Part shown: positions 8,530 through 16,854 of the stretch, in pieces
Layout of the letters: each line of letters opens with the position of its first letter
How positions within the stretch are numbered: position 1 is the first letter of the stretch
Assembly (NCBI GenBank): GCA_035553855.1
Contig: DATMJO010000126.1
Coordinates: 1-25,683 of the forward strand
DNA from: JBBDYQ01 sp035553855
GTDB taxonomy: Bacteria; Actinomycetota; Thermoleophilia; Solirubrobacterales; Thermoleophilaceae
Reading direction: 5' to 3'
Length of the DNA: 25,683 nucleotides
Program-made: the position numbers and the translations under genes
The notes under the pieces: model-generated
What the model was told of the DNA's origin: nothing
The model's input: the letters and a program-made list of their open reading frames with translations, nothing else
Database searches by the model: none

Positions 8530-8871
8530 ATGGCACGGCGCCGCTACGAGATCGACGAGGCCCTGATCCGGCCCGGCACCTACTTCAACCCCCAGACGGA
8601 GATCATGATCGTGGTCGACGACTCGCCCTCGCTCGACCAGGAGATCTTCAACATGGAGGAGTTCGAGGGCGCCGACTGGGTGCTCATCGCCGATGAGCTG
8701 CCGGTGGACGAGGCCCAGCGCGACGAGCTGTTCGAGGGCTTCCAGGCCGCCTGGCACGGCGGCGACGGGCGACAGGTCCGCTCGCTCGAGGAGGAGGACG
8801 AGATCGAGCCCGATCTCCTCGAGGAGGAAGAGGAACGGGTCGGCTTCGTCGAGGAGGAGCAGGCCCCCTAG
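8530..8871 (+). CDS. Small acidic hypothetical protein (113 aa)
   Basis: The first ~75 residues look folded (RRYEIDEALIRPGTYFNP, TEIMIVVDDSPSLDQEIF, ADWVLIADELPVDE). The last 40 are very acidic (SLEEEDEIEPDLLEEEEE). There is no membrane segment and no recognised family. The ATG at 8530 is supported by a well-spaced -35/-10 pair directly before it. It lies between the duplicated-motif membrane protein and the CAX antiporter, 25 nt from the latter. The acidic tail could bind divalent cations, which would suit the neighbour, but that is only a suggestion. Confidence 0.7.
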   Translation: MARRRYEIDEALIRPGTYFNPQTEIMIVVDDSPSLDQEIFNMEEFEGADWVLIADELPVDEAQRDELFEGFQAAWHGGDGRQVRSLEEEDEIEPDLLEEEEERVGFVEEEQAP

Positions 8872-8881
8872 CTCCATCCGG

Positions 8882-8887
8882 TAGGTT
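8882..8887 (+). promoter_or_regulatory. -10-like box before the CAX gene
   Basis: TAGGTT fits TAnnnT and ends 9 nt before the ATG at 8897. No purine-rich ribosome binding site is present in the short gap, so the transcript may be leaderless. Confidence 0.35.
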
Positions 8888-8896
8888 GCCGCCGCG

Positions 8897-9976
8897 ATGC
8901 GGCCGGTCTACTACCTCGCTGTATTCATCCCCGGGGCCCTCGCGCTCGAGTTCGCGCACGCCTCCCCCACGCTCGTCTTCATCGCCGCCGCGCTCGGCGT
9001 GATCCCCTGCGCGGCGCTCATGGGCGAGGCCACCGAGGAGCTGGCGGCCCGCTCGGGGCCCGGCATCGGCGGCCTGCTGAACGTGACGTTCGGCAACGCG
9101 CCGGAGCTGATCATCGCCTTCTTCGCGCTGAAGGAGGGGCTGCACGAGGTCGTCAAGGCCTCGATCGTCGGCTCGGTGATCGGCAACATCCTGCTCGTGC
9201 TCGGCGCGGCCATGCTGGTCGGCGGCTGGAAGCGCGAGAAGCAGACGTTCAACCACACCGCCGCGAACGCCCAGTCGGCCATGCTGCTGCTCGCGCTGGT
9301 CGCCCTGATGCTGCCCGCGGTGTTCCAGCTCGTCCACGGCGGCTCACTGCCCGCGGTCGGCGACGACCGGGTCGACTTCGGCTCGGACCTCGAGACGCTC
9401 TCGCTCGGCGTAGCGCTGATCCTGATGGCGAGCTACGTGCTCGGCCTGGTCTTCTCGCTGAGGACCCACAAGGCGCTCTTCAACCCCTACTCCGAGGACG
9501 AGCAGCACGAAACGAAGTGGAGCGCGCGCCGGGCGGGCATGATGCTCGCGGGCGCCGCCGTGCTCGTCGGGCTCATGTCGGAGGTGCTCGTCGGCTCGAT
9601 CGAGGAGGCCTCGCACGACATCGGCCTGTCGGAGTTCTTCGTCGGCGTGTTCGTCGTCGCGATCGTGGGCAACGCGGCCGAGCACTGGGTCGCGGTGCTG
9701 GTGGCGGCCAAGGACAAGATGGATCTGGCCGTGAACATCGCGATCGGCTCCTCCGCCCAGATCGCGCTCTTCATCGCGCCGGTTCTCGTTCTGCTGTCCT
9801 TCGCCTTCGGGCCCGGCCCGATGGCGCTCGTCTTCAACGGCTACGAGCTGGCGGCGATGCTGTTCGCGGTCCTGATCGCGAACTTCCTCACACAGGAGGG
9901 CGAGTCGAACTGGTTCGAGGGCGCCCAGCTGCTCGCCGTCTACGCCGTGATGGGGCTCGTCTTCTACTTCGCCTGA
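8897..9976 (+). CDS. cax: Calcium/proton exchanger (CAX family)
   Basis: A 359-aa membrane protein of the Ca2+/cation antiporter superfamily that exports Ca2+ in exchange for H+. The two inverted alpha repeats are visible: GNAPELIIAFFALKEG near residue 72 and GNAAEHWVAVLVAAKDK near 256, each with the acidic residue that binds the cation. About 11 hydrophobic segments are spread across the chain, with a charged central loop (NPYSEDEQHETKWSARR). Length is typical for bacterial CAX. The ATG at 8897 follows a TAnnnT box. The 3' end overlaps the convergent TerC-family gene by 13 nt, so transcription of the two genes may interfere. Confidence 0.93.
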   Translation: MRPVYYLAVFIPGALALEFAHASPTLVFIAAALGVIPCAALMGEATEELAARSGPGIGGLLNVTFGNAPELIIAFFALKEGLHEVVKASIVGSVIGNILLVLGAAMLVGGWKREKQTFNHTAANAQSAMLLLALVALMLPAVFQLVHGGSLPAVGDDRVDFGSDLETLSLGVALILMASYVLGLVFSLRTHKALFNPYSEDEQHETKWSARRAGMMLAGAAVLVGLMSEVLVGSIEEASHDIGLSEFFVGVFVVAIVGNAAEHWVAVLVAAKDKMDLAVNIAIGSSAQIALFIAPVLVLLSFAFGPGPMALVFNGYELAAMLFAVLIANFLTQEGESNWFEGAQLLAVYAVMGLVFYFA

Positions 9977-10986
9977 GGCGGGCCTGAAACAGTGCCAGGC
10001 ACTGTTTCATCGGCGTCGGTCGCTGCGGGGTCGCGCAGGCGCTCGGTCCGCTCCGCCCGCTTCAGCTCGGCGTCGGGGTCGCGCCGGTCGGCCCTGATCG
10101 AGGCGCCGATCCCGATCGCGAAGGCGGCCGCGACCATGCCGAGGCTCGCCACCGGGCCGATCTTGTAGAGGTCCTCGATCAGGAGCTTCACCGCGACCAG
10201 GCCTAGGACGATGGCGATCGTCTCGTCGAGGTAGCGGAAGCGGGCGATCAGGCCCTCGACCAGCACGAACAGGGCGCGCAGGCCGAGCAGGGCGAAGACG
10301 TTCCCCATCCAGATCAGGAGCGGATCGCGGGTGATCGCGAACGCCGCGGGGATGGAGTCGATCGCGAAGGCGATGTCGGCGAAGATGATCGCCGCGAGGC
10401 AGAGGAAGAGCGGCGTGACGTGGCGCTTGCCGCCCTCGCTCACGAACCAGCGGCCCTCCCCCATCTCCTGGGAGACGGGGTAGAAGCGGCGCACGAGCCG
10501 GACCATCAGGTTGTTGCCGGGATCCACCGACTCGTCCACGCCCTGGAAGATCCGCACCGCCAGGACGAGCAGCGCGACGCCCAGGACGTAGATCACGAAG
10601 TGGAACTGGTTGATCAGCGCGACGCCGCCCAGGATGAAGAGGCCGCGGAGCACGAGCGCGCCGGCGATGCCGTAGAAGAGCAGCCGCGGGCGGTACTGGT
10701 AGCTGATCCCGAAGTAGGTGAAGAGCAGCAGGAAGACGAACAGGTTGTCCAGCGAGAGAGAGCGCTCGATCAGGTACACCGTGGTGTAGAGCAGGGCGTC
10801 CTCACCGTCGCGCAGGGCGAGCACCACGACGGCGGCCGCGAGGCTCAGGACAAGCCAGCCCACCGACCAGACGACCGCCTCGCGGAAGTCGGGCTCGCGG
10901 CCGCGCGCGAAGAAGTGGAGGTCCGCCCAGAGGAAGATCGCGAGGGCGACTACGAGCGCTGCCCAGGGGGCGAGGTCGGCCAGCAC
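9964..10986 (-). CDS. TerC family membrane protein
   Basis: A 340-aa integral membrane protein with the TerC signatures SLDNLFVFLLLFTYFGI and FADIAFAIDSIPAAFAITRDP, whose acidic residues are thought to handle cations. About 8-9 membrane segments can be counted. Members of this family have been linked to tellurite resistance and to Mn2+ export or metal loading of secreted enzymes; the substrate here is unknown. The GTG at 10986 starts 1 nt after the stop of the aldo/keto reductase gene, so the two are coupled. The last ~15 codons contain a 25-nt palindromic repeat, read as DETVPGTVSG, and the gene overlaps the convergent CAX gene by 13 nt. The C-terminal extension therefore looks acquired. Confidence 0.9.
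   Translation of the reverse strand: MLADLAPWAALVVALAIFLWADLHFFARGREPDFREAVVWSVGWLVLSLAAAVVVLALRDGEDALLYTTVYLIERSLSLDNLFVFLLLFTYFGISYQYRPRLLFYGIAGALVLRGLFILGGVALINQFHFVIYVLGVALLVLAVRIFQGVDESVDPGNNLMVRLVRRFYPVSQEMGEGRWFVSEGGKRHVTPLFLCLAAIIFADIAFAIDSIPAAFAITRDPLLIWMGNVFALLGLRALFVLVEGLIARFRYLDETIAIVLGLVAVKLLIEDLYKIGPVASLGMVAAAFAIGIGASIRADRRDPDAELKRAERTERLRDPAATDADETVPGTVSGPPQAK
9985..10009. repeat. Dispersed 25-nt palindrome, copy 1 (inside the 3' end of the TerC-family gene)
   Basis: The perfect 12-nt arms TGAAACAGTGCC and GGCACTGTTTCA flank a central A. The same arms occur twice more at 20285-20354. This copy lies in coding sequence. Confidence 0.9.
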
Positions 10987-10987
10987 C

Positions 10988-12121
10988 TCAGGCCGCCTGC
11001 ACCAGGTCGCGCTCGGGCTCGATCCCGAACCGGCGCCCCGCCTCGGCCAACTCGGGCGTCAGCGGCCATCGATCCGGGCGCTCCTCGCCCTCGTGCTGGG
11101 GGGACGCTCCCTTGAGGGCCATCGAGCCGGTGTTGTCGCCGATCGCGCGGATCTCGGCGACCTCCTCGGCGGAGAGGACGACCTCGCGGGGGACGCCCGC
11201 CAGCTCCGCCCGCTTGTCCTCCACCGGCTTGGCCCCGGGCGCGGCCTCCTGGATCAGCGTGGGCGCGACGCAGGCGACCGGCTCGTGCGCGAGGTCCCAC
11301 TGGCAGGCGAGCTGGAGTGGCGTCAGCCCATGACGCTCCGCGTAGGGCCGGACGCGCTCGAGCTTCTCGCGACCCGCCTCGACCCAGCCCTCGGGCCGGA
11401 AGCCGCGATGGTCGCCCTTGGGGAACTCGTGGCCCGGGAGCACGTCGTCGTGGAAGAGCCCGCCGTAGTCGACCACGCGGGCGATCACCCGCACGTCGCG
11501 CTCGCGAGCCGCGCCCAGCGCCAGCTCGCCGGGCCAGGGCTCGAACGGGTTGAGGATCAGCATCGCCCAGTCGATCAGGTCGCCGAAGCGGTCGAGGCAG
11601 TCGATCAGGTCGAGCGTGAAGCCGTTCGCGGGGCCGGGCGCGACGCCGATCCGGTCGGCGAGCCCCGCCTCGCGCGCGGCCGCCATCGCTTCCCACACGG
11701 CCTCGCTCGTGAAGCCGGTGCGGTCGGGGTTGTGGAGCAGGAGGAGGTCGAAGCGGTCGGCGCCGCAGCGCTCGAGGCTCCGCTCGCCCGCCATGCGGAC
11801 GTAGTCGCCGTATTCGCCGGGCCCGCGCAGGCGCGGATCGGTGAAGCGCGGGAAGCCCTTCGGGCCGTCGCGCTCGCCCTCGTAGAAGTCGTGGCCGATC
11901 GCGCCCACGAGCGAGAACGCGTCACGCGGCAGGCCGGCGATCGCGCGGCCCACCAGCGTGTCGGCCTCGCCCTCGCCGTAGACGTCTGCGGTCAGGACGG
12001 TGTCGACGCCGTCGCCCGGGCGCAGGAGGCGCTCCAGCCGCTCGTCGTCGACGGCTTCGCCGAAGCGCATGAAGCGTCCGCCGCTCCACGCCCCGAGGGC
12101 GGTGTGTGTGGGCTCCGGCAC
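10988..12121 (-). CDS. Aldo/keto reductase-like protein
   Basis: A 377-aa protein with an AKR (TIM-barrel NADPH oxidoreductase) layout: GVDTVLTADVYGEGEADTLV near residue 40, DLLLLHNPDRTG near 128, then GLADRIGVAPG and the late segment LTPLQLACQWDLA. The Asp, Tyr and His of the usual catalytic tetrad have plausible matches. The Lys position reads SLVGAIGHDF where most members have TKxG, so the Lys seems replaced by Ala. That suggests altered chemistry or a non-catalytic role. The GTG at 12121 lies 4 nt after the second lipoprotein stop, in one operon with the TerC-family gene downstream. The substrate is unknown. Confidence 0.85.
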   Translation of the reverse strand: MPEPTHTALGAWSGGRFMRFGEAVDDERLERLLRPGDGVDTVLTADVYGEGEADTLVGRAIAGLPRDAFSLVGAIGHDFYEGERDGPKGFPRFTDPRLRGPGEYGDYVRMAGERSLERCGADRFDLLLLHNPDRTGFTSEAVWEAMAAAREAGLADRIGVAPGPANGFTLDLIDCLDRFGDLIDWAMLILNPFEPWPGELALGAARERDVRVIARVVDYGGLFHDDVLPGHEFPKGDHRGFRPEGWVEAGREKLERVRPYAERHGLTPLQLACQWDLAHEPVACVAPTLIQEAAPGAKPVEDKRAELAGVPREVVLSAEEVAEIRAIGDNTGSMALKGASPQHEGEERPDRWPLTPELAEAGRRFGIEPERDLVQAA

Positions 12122-12125
12122 GGCT

Positions 12126-13157
12126 CTATTGCAGCAGTTCCGAGCAGGCCTGGATGGCCGCGAGGTCGCTCGGGTCGGCTTCCTCCAGGCACCGCGAGTA
12201 GCGCGTGAAGGCGTCGTTGCCGCCCTCGACCGGCGCCGCGCCCGGGGGCGCTGCGCCGCCCGCGGCGCCGCCCGCGAGCGCGGCGAGGCCGCCGAGCTGC
12301 TCGGAGAGCTCTCCGATCGGGCGCGCGTCGCGCGGCGCCTCGACCGAGACGGGCTTGCCGACCTCGGCGAACTCCACTGTGAAGGTGATCTTGCCGCCCT
12401 GGATGCCGCCTAGCTGGAGCCGGGCATCCTCGGGGACGTTCAGGTTGAGGTTGGCCGACAGGCGGCGCACGACCTTGTCGTCCTTGCCGATGTAGACGTC
12501 CAGCGTGGTGTCGCGGACCACCTCCTGCACCTGGCGCTTCTGCTCGTCGGTGAGCTGGGGCGGGGGCGCGGGGCCCTGCACGCCGGCGGAGCCCGCCCGC
12601 TCGATGATCCTGTTGAGGTCGTCGAGCATGCGGCCGACGTCCACGCGGGCCGCAACGTGGGTCGTCTCCACACCCGCGATCGTCTCCGTGCCCTCGTCCT
12701 TGCCGTCCTTCAGCCAGTTGGCGGCGTCGATCCCGAAGCGGCCGAGCCCGCCGTCCGGCTGGCGCTTGCTCGCCTCGGCGAGCTGGGCGTTGAATGCCGC
12801 GACGGCCTCCTCGCCCACCTCGTAGGCGGTGCCCTGGAGGGTCACGAAGACGTTGTCGTGCGTGGAGACGAGGCCCGCCTCCAGGCCCTGGCCACCGCCC
12901 GAGAGGCTGACGTCCCAGTCGAAGGCCGGGAGCTTGTCGTCGCCGCTCTCGTAGGGGCCGGTGAGCTTCAGGCGGATCGGGTCCTTCAGCGCCTCGACGC
13001 CATCGATCTCGATGACGAGATCGGTCGTCACGACCGCGGACGGGATCGGCTTCCTGAAGGCCTCCTCGAGGAGCGCCTTCGCGTCCTTGTCATCGCCGCC
13101 GCCGCAGCCCGAGAGGGCTGCCGCGACGGCGACGGTCAGCGCGAGTGCCCGCCTCAC
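12126..13157 (-). CDS. Lipoprotein, paralogue B of a tandem pair
   Basis: A 343-aa secreted lipoprotein. The signal peptide VRRALALTVAVAAALSGC ends in the lipobox LSGC, so the mature protein is anchored by lipid. The body aligns along most of its length with the neighbour encoded at 13154-14080: shared IxxDGV...LxGPIxLKL(T/S)GP, DWD(V/F)S(L/F)SG, (T/S)xDNxxVxxQGxxYEVG and DVYI/EVYV(x)xDD blocks. Its extra C-terminal tail is Gly/Ala/Pro-rich and carries two Cys (RYSRCLEEAD, AIQACSELL). The fold may be LolA/LppX-like, a lipid carrier fold, but this is only a guess. The GTG at 13157 overlaps the preceding stop by 4 nt; the frame open far upstream to 15605 is a shadow of other genes. Confidence 0.88.
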   Translation of the reverse strand: MRRALALTVAVAAALSGCGGGDDKDAKALLEEAFRKPIPSAVVTTDLVIEIDGVEALKDPIRLKLTGPYESGDDKLPAFDWDVSLSGGGQGLEAGLVSTHDNVFVTLQGTAYEVGEEAVAAFNAQLAEASKRQPDGGLGRFGIDAANWLKDGKDEGTETIAGVETTHVAARVDVGRMLDDLNRIIERAGSAGVQGPAPPPQLTDEQKRQVQEVVRDTTLDVYIGKDDKVVRRLSANLNLNVPEDARLQLGGIQGGKITFTVEFAEVGKPVSVEAPRDARPIGELSEQLGGLAALAGGAAGGAAPPGAAPVEGGNDAFTRYSRCLEEADPSDLAAIQACSELLQ

Positions 13158-14080
13158 TGGATGGGGAGCTCGCCCCCGAGGCCGAAGCGGGACAGGAGCT
13201 CCGCGAGCGGCCTGGGGTTCGCCGGAGCGCTGATGTCCTGCTTCTCGCCGACGTCGGCCAGCTCCATGTCGATCTTGGCGCTGCCGCCCTCGGCCCCGCC
13301 GGCGTCCTGACGCTCGTCCTCGGGGATCTGGAACTCGAGGTCGAGCACGAAGCGGCGGACGGTCTCGTCGTCGTTGGAGACGTAGACCTCGACCGAGGCC
13401 TCCTCGATCGCGTCCTCGATCTTCTCGCGGTCGGCGTCGCTCAGGTCCTCGAAGGGGTTCTGCGCGCTGCCAACGGTTCCCATCCTGTCGCTCGCCTTCG
13501 AGACGTCCTCGAGCACCGCGAGCAGGTCGACCTCGCCGGTGACCCTGGTGGTCTCCTCGCCCGCGACCTCCTCGTCCTCGGAGTCGATCTTCGGCTCCTT
13601 GATCCACTTGTCGGGCTCGATCCCGAGCTGCGAGAGGGTGTCCTCGCCTCCGCCCGACTGCTGCTTGAAGGCCTGGGCGAACTGCTGGAAGAGCGCGCTG
13701 CCCACCTCGTAGTCGGCGCCCTGGAAGCTCACGTAGGCGTTGTCGGTCGTGACCGTCGCGCCCGCCGCGATGCTCTGGCCGGCGCCGCTGAAGCTGAAGT
13801 CCCAGTCGAGGCTCGGGACCTCTCCCGGGCCGTTGTCGGCAAAGGGGCCGGAGAGCTTCAGCTCGATCGGGCCGTCGAGCTGGGCGACGCCGTCCACCTG
13901 GATCTCGGCGTCGAGGGAGAGCTTGCCGCTCTCGATCTTGTTCGAGAAGGCCTCCTGGAGGAGCTTCTCGGCGTCGGCGGAGCTCTCCCCGCCACCGCTG
14001 TCGCTTCCGCACGCCGCCACTCCGAGGGCGAAGACGAGCGCGAGAGGCAGGACCAGGCGGCGCAAAAGTCGAACAGGCAC
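13154..14080 (-). CDS. Lipoprotein, paralogue A of a tandem pair
   Basis: A 308-aa lipoprotein with the signal peptide LLRRLVLPLALVFALG and lipobox VAAC, then a Ser/Gly linker and a beta-rich body. The GTG at 14080 has a strong ribosome binding site, AAGGAG at 14088-14093, 7 nt away. It is the first gene of a minus-strand operon (lipoprotein A, lipoprotein B, AKR-like, TerC-family). Its central block (LDWDFSFSGAGQSI, DNAYVSFQGADYEVG) is closely matched in paralogue B, so the pair arose by tandem duplication. It lacks the Cys-containing tail of paralogue B. I do not recognise a named family; an LppX/LprG-like fold is possible. Confidence 0.88.
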   Translation of the reverse strand: MPVRLLRRLVLPLALVFALGVAACGSDSGGGESSADAEKLLQEAFSNKIESGKLSLDAEIQVDGVAQLDGPIELKLSGPFADNGPGEVPSLDWDFSFSGAGQSIAAGATVTTDNAYVSFQGADYEVGSALFQQFAQAFKQQSGGGEDTLSQLGIEPDKWIKEPKIDSEDEEVAGEETTRVTGEVDLLAVLEDVSKASDRMGTVGSAQNPFEDLSDADREKIEDAIEEASVEVYVSNDDETVRRFVLDLEFQIPEDERQDAGGAEGGSAKIDMELADVGEKQDISAPANPRPLAELLSRFGLGGELPIQ

Positions 14081-14087
14081 GAGCGAA

Positions 14088-14093
14088 CTCCTT
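14088..14093 (-). promoter_or_regulatory. Ribosome binding site fixing the start of lipoprotein A
   Basis: AAGGAG on the minus strand, 7 nt before the GTG at 14080. It is one of the few strong Shine-Dalgarno sequences in this window. Confidence 0.75.
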
Positions 14094-14165
14094 GTCGGAT
14101 TGGGGCGCCGGGGAGCGTAGCCGAACGCAACTCCAGCGCCCCCACCCGTGTCTCAATCTTCTCGG

Positions 14166-15638
14166 ATGCGCAATATCTCCCTGCACAGCGCCGTGCTCGT
14201 CGCCTTTCTGCTCGCCGCGACGCCCGCCGCGGCCTCCGAGCGGCTCGTGGCCGGCCCGGACGGCGTCCGGACGGTCGAGGACCCGTACCTCCCCGCGACC
14301 GACCTGCCCGACCCCGGCCCGGCGCGCCACTCGCGCGCGCCCAGGGCGGACGCGTCGGCGAAGGGCCCGAGCGTGCGCCGCGCGCTGCTCGACCTCCACC
14401 GCGGCGACGAGATCGCCCGTGAGGACCTCTCCCGCTACAAGGGGCTCTACCAGGAGGCGCGCTCGGTGCGAAAGCGCCTCAAGGGTGGCCGCCGGGCCGA
14501 GCTGCACGCGGTGATCCGCGTGGTCGAGCGGGTCGCGGCCCAGAAGCAGCTCACCGCCGGGCGCGTCCCGGTCCTGTTCCTCACGCTCGAGCGCAACACC
14601 TCGTGGTGGCGGGCGCGGCCCTTCCCCGCGGGCGGCGCCCGGATCACCTTCGGCGACGACCCGGTGATCTTCCAGTACTACCCGGGCCAGGGGCTCCAGA
14701 TCCAGCCGCTCGCGAACTTCGGCAAGGCCAACGGGCTCTACAACGCCTGCGTGGGCGAGAACGTCAGGCCGGGGACGCCCTGCCGCAAGCGCACGCTCGA
14801 GACGATGCTCGACCGCCTGGTGTCGCTCGCTGCGCGGCGCGGCACCTTCACCACCTGGGAGTACTACTTCAGCTTCGGCGGCGGCTCCCCGCCCTGGACC
14901 AGCGGGCTCTCGCAGGGCACGGCCGTCCAGGCCCTCGCGCGCGGCGCGCAACTGCTTGGGCGGCCCGACTACCTCACCGTTGCCGCGGACGCGCTGGGAG
15001 CGTTCGAGAAGGCCCCTCCCACCGGCGTGCGCATCCCGAAGGCGGGCGGCAACCACTACCTGATCTACTCGTTCAACCGGCGCCTGCTGGTCCTCAACGG
15101 CTTCCTCCAGTCGGTGATCGGGCTGCACGACTACGCGCAGATCTCGGGTGACCCGCGCGGGCAGGCGCTCTTCGAGGCGGGCGAGCGGGCCGCCGCGAAG
15201 TCGGTCCCCGCCTACGACACGGGCGCCTGGTCGCTGTACGCGCGCCGCGGGCGCGAGTCGGACCTCGGCTACCACCGCCTCGTGCGCGACTTCCTGCGCG
15301 GCCTCTGCACGCGCACGCAGTCGCCGGTCTACTGCGAGACGGCCGATCGCTTCACGCGCTACCTGTTCGAGGACCCCGACATCGACTTCCTCGGTCCGCG
15401 GCGCGCACGCCCGCGGAAGCGCGCGCTCATCCGCTTCCGGCTCTCGAAGATCTCGCGCGTGTCGATCCACGTCTCGCGCGCCGGCAAGCTCGCGTTCGTG
15501 CGCAAGACCCAGATGGGCCGTGGGAAGAAGACGTTCGCGTGGGTGCCTCGCAAGCCGGGCCGTTACCGCATCCGCATCGAGGCAGCGGACCTGCGAAACC
15601 ACCACCGGGTCGTGGTCCGCTCGCTGCGCGTCCGGTAG
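14166..15638 (+). CDS. Secreted D-glucuronyl C5-epimerase-like protein
   Basis: A 490-aa protein with a signal peptide (SAVLVAFLLAATPAAASERL). The middle and late parts resemble the C-terminal catalytic domain of D-glucuronyl C5-epimerase: WEYYFSFGGGSPPWTSGLSQ, then NGFLQSVIGLHDYAQISGD and YDTGAWSLYARRGRESDLGYH. In characterised members this domain inverts uronic acids in polymers such as heparosan. The final ~75 residues (from RKRALIRFRLSKISR) look like a beta-sandwich module ending PGRYRIRIEAADLRNHH. The ATG at 14166 is preferred over a GTG at 14148. It is divergent from the lipoprotein operon. There are no polysaccharide synthesis genes next to it, so the substrate is unknown. Confidence 0.8.
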   Translation: MRNISLHSAVLVAFLLAATPAAASERLVAGPDGVRTVEDPYLPATDLPDPGPARHSRAPRADASAKGPSVRRALLDLHRGDEIAREDLSRYKGLYQEARSVRKRLKGGRRAELHAVIRVVERVAAQKQLTAGRVPVLFLTLERNTSWWRARPFPAGGARITFGDDPVIFQYYPGQGLQIQPLANFGKANGLYNACVGENVRPGTPCRKRTLETMLDRLVSLAARRGTFTTWEYYFSFGGGSPPWTSGLSQGTAVQALARGAQLLGRPDYLTVAADALGAFEKAPPTGVRIPKAGGNHYLIYSFNRRLLVLNGFLQSVIGLHDYAQISGDPRGQALFEAGERAAAKSVPAYDTGAWSLYARRGRESDLGYHRLVRDFLRGLCTRTQSPVYCETADRFTRYLFEDPDIDFLGPRRARPRKRALIRFRLSKISRVSIHVSRAGKLAFVRKTQMGRGKKTFAWVPRKPGRYRIRIEAADLRNHHRVVVRSLRVR

Positions 15639-15651
15639 CTTGGGCGCCCTC

Positions 15652-16854
15652 TTGGCGCCGCGGACGATCCTCTACACGGGCAAGGGCGGGGTCGGCAAGA
15701 CGAGCGTCGCGGCCGCCACCGCCCGGCGCTGCGCGTCCGCGGGGATGCGCACCATCGTGCTCTCCACCGACCCGGCGCACAGCCTGTCGGACTCGCTCGA
15801 GGCGGAGCTCGGATCGGCGCCGACAGAGATCGGGCCGAACCTCCACGGGCAGGAGGTCCAGGCCCAGGAGGAGATGGAGCGCAACTGGGAGGCCGTGTCC
15901 GGCTGGCTCGGCGACCTCCTGGCCGACCGCGGCGTGGACCCGATCGCCGCCGAGGAGCTGACGGTCCCGCCCGGGATGGACGAGCTGTTCTCGCTGCTCC
16001 AGATCAAGCGCCACCACGAGTCGGGCGACTACGACGCGGTCATCGTGGACTGCGCGCCCACCGGCGAGACCCTCCGCCTCCTGTCGTTCCCCGACGTGGC
16101 GCGCTGGTGGCTCGACAAGGTCTTCCCGTGGGAGCGGCGCGTGGTCGCGGCGGCGCGGCCGTTCGCGCGCAGCCTGCTCGACATCCCGCTTCCCGGCGAC
16201 GCGGTGTTCGAGGACGTCGAGCGCCTGGTCCGCAACCTGGTCGCGATGAACGAGATCCTCCGTGACCGCGCCACCACCTCCATCCGGCTCGTGATGAACC
16301 CGGACAAGATGGTGATCAACGAGGCGATGCGGACGTTCACCTACCTCAACCTCTACGGCTACCTGACCGACGCCGTCGTCGTGAACCGGATACTCCCCGA
16401 GGAGGCGGCGACGGGCTACTTCGCCTCCTGGCGCGAGGTGCAGCAGGGGCACATGGAGCTCGTGCGCTCGGCGTTCGCGCCGGTGCCGATCCTGACCGCG
16501 CCGTTCTTCGACCGTGAGGTGGTGGGGCCCGAGCAGCTCGACCGCCTCGGCGAGGCGCTGTTCGGCGAGCAGGACGCCGCGGCCGTGCTCTACGAGGAGC
16601 TCTCGCGAGAGCTGGTCGCCGAGAACGGGCGGGCGACGCTGCGCCTGCCGATCCCCTTCGCGGAGCGCGCCGACATCGACCTGAAGAAGGTGGGCCTCGA
16701 GGTGATCGTCCGGGTCGGGCAGCAGAAGCGGACTATCATCCTGCCGCCCGCGCTTGGCTCCTACCGGCCCGCGGGGGCCCGCTTCGAGGGGGGAACCCTC
16801 GAGATCTCGTTCGAGAAGGCAGGCGATGGAGCACCACGAGACGACCAGGCCTGA
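15652..16854 (+). CDS. ArsA/Get3-like ATPase with C-terminal HSP20-like domain
   Basis: A 400-aa P-loop ATPase of the ArsA/Get3 (SIMIBI) class. It starts with TILYTGKGGVGKTS, the deviant Walker A with the signature Lys. Switch I is STDPAHSLSD and switch II is VDCAPTGETLRLLSFPD. The final ~65 residues (LPIPFAERADIDLKKVGLEV) resemble the HSP20-like domain found on some bacterial ArsA homologues. I see no ArsA-type metal-binding Cys triad, so arsenite pumping is unlikely; membrane-protein targeting or chaperoning is a better guess. The start is a TTG at 15652, or a TTG at 15640; TAGCTT precedes both. It lies 13 nt after the epimerase-like gene. Confidence 0.88.
   Translation: MAPRTILYTGKGGVGKTSVAAATARRCASAGMRTIVLSTDPAHSLSDSLEAELGSAPTEIGPNLHGQEVQAQEEMERNWEAVSGWLGDLLADRGVDPIAAEELTVPPGMDELFSLLQIKRHHESGDYDAVIVDCAPTGETLRLLSFPDVARWWLDKVFPWERRVVAAARPFARSLLDIPLPGDAVFEDVERLVRNLVAMNEILRDRATTSIRLVMNPDKMVINEAMRTFTYLNLYGYLTDAVVVNRILPEEAATGYFASWREVQQGHMELVRSAFAPVPILTAPFFDREVVGPEQLDRLGEALFGEQDAAAVLYEELSRELVAENGRATLRLPIPFAERADIDLKKVGLEVIVRVGQQKRTIILPPALGSYRPAGARFEGGTLEISFEKAGDGAPRDDQA

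Noticed and set aside
12126..15605. A single 1159-aa minus-strand protein
   Set aside because: Only the last 343 residues are real (a lipoprotein with its own signal peptide). The rest is antisense to the epimerase-like gene and antiphase to lipoprotein A.
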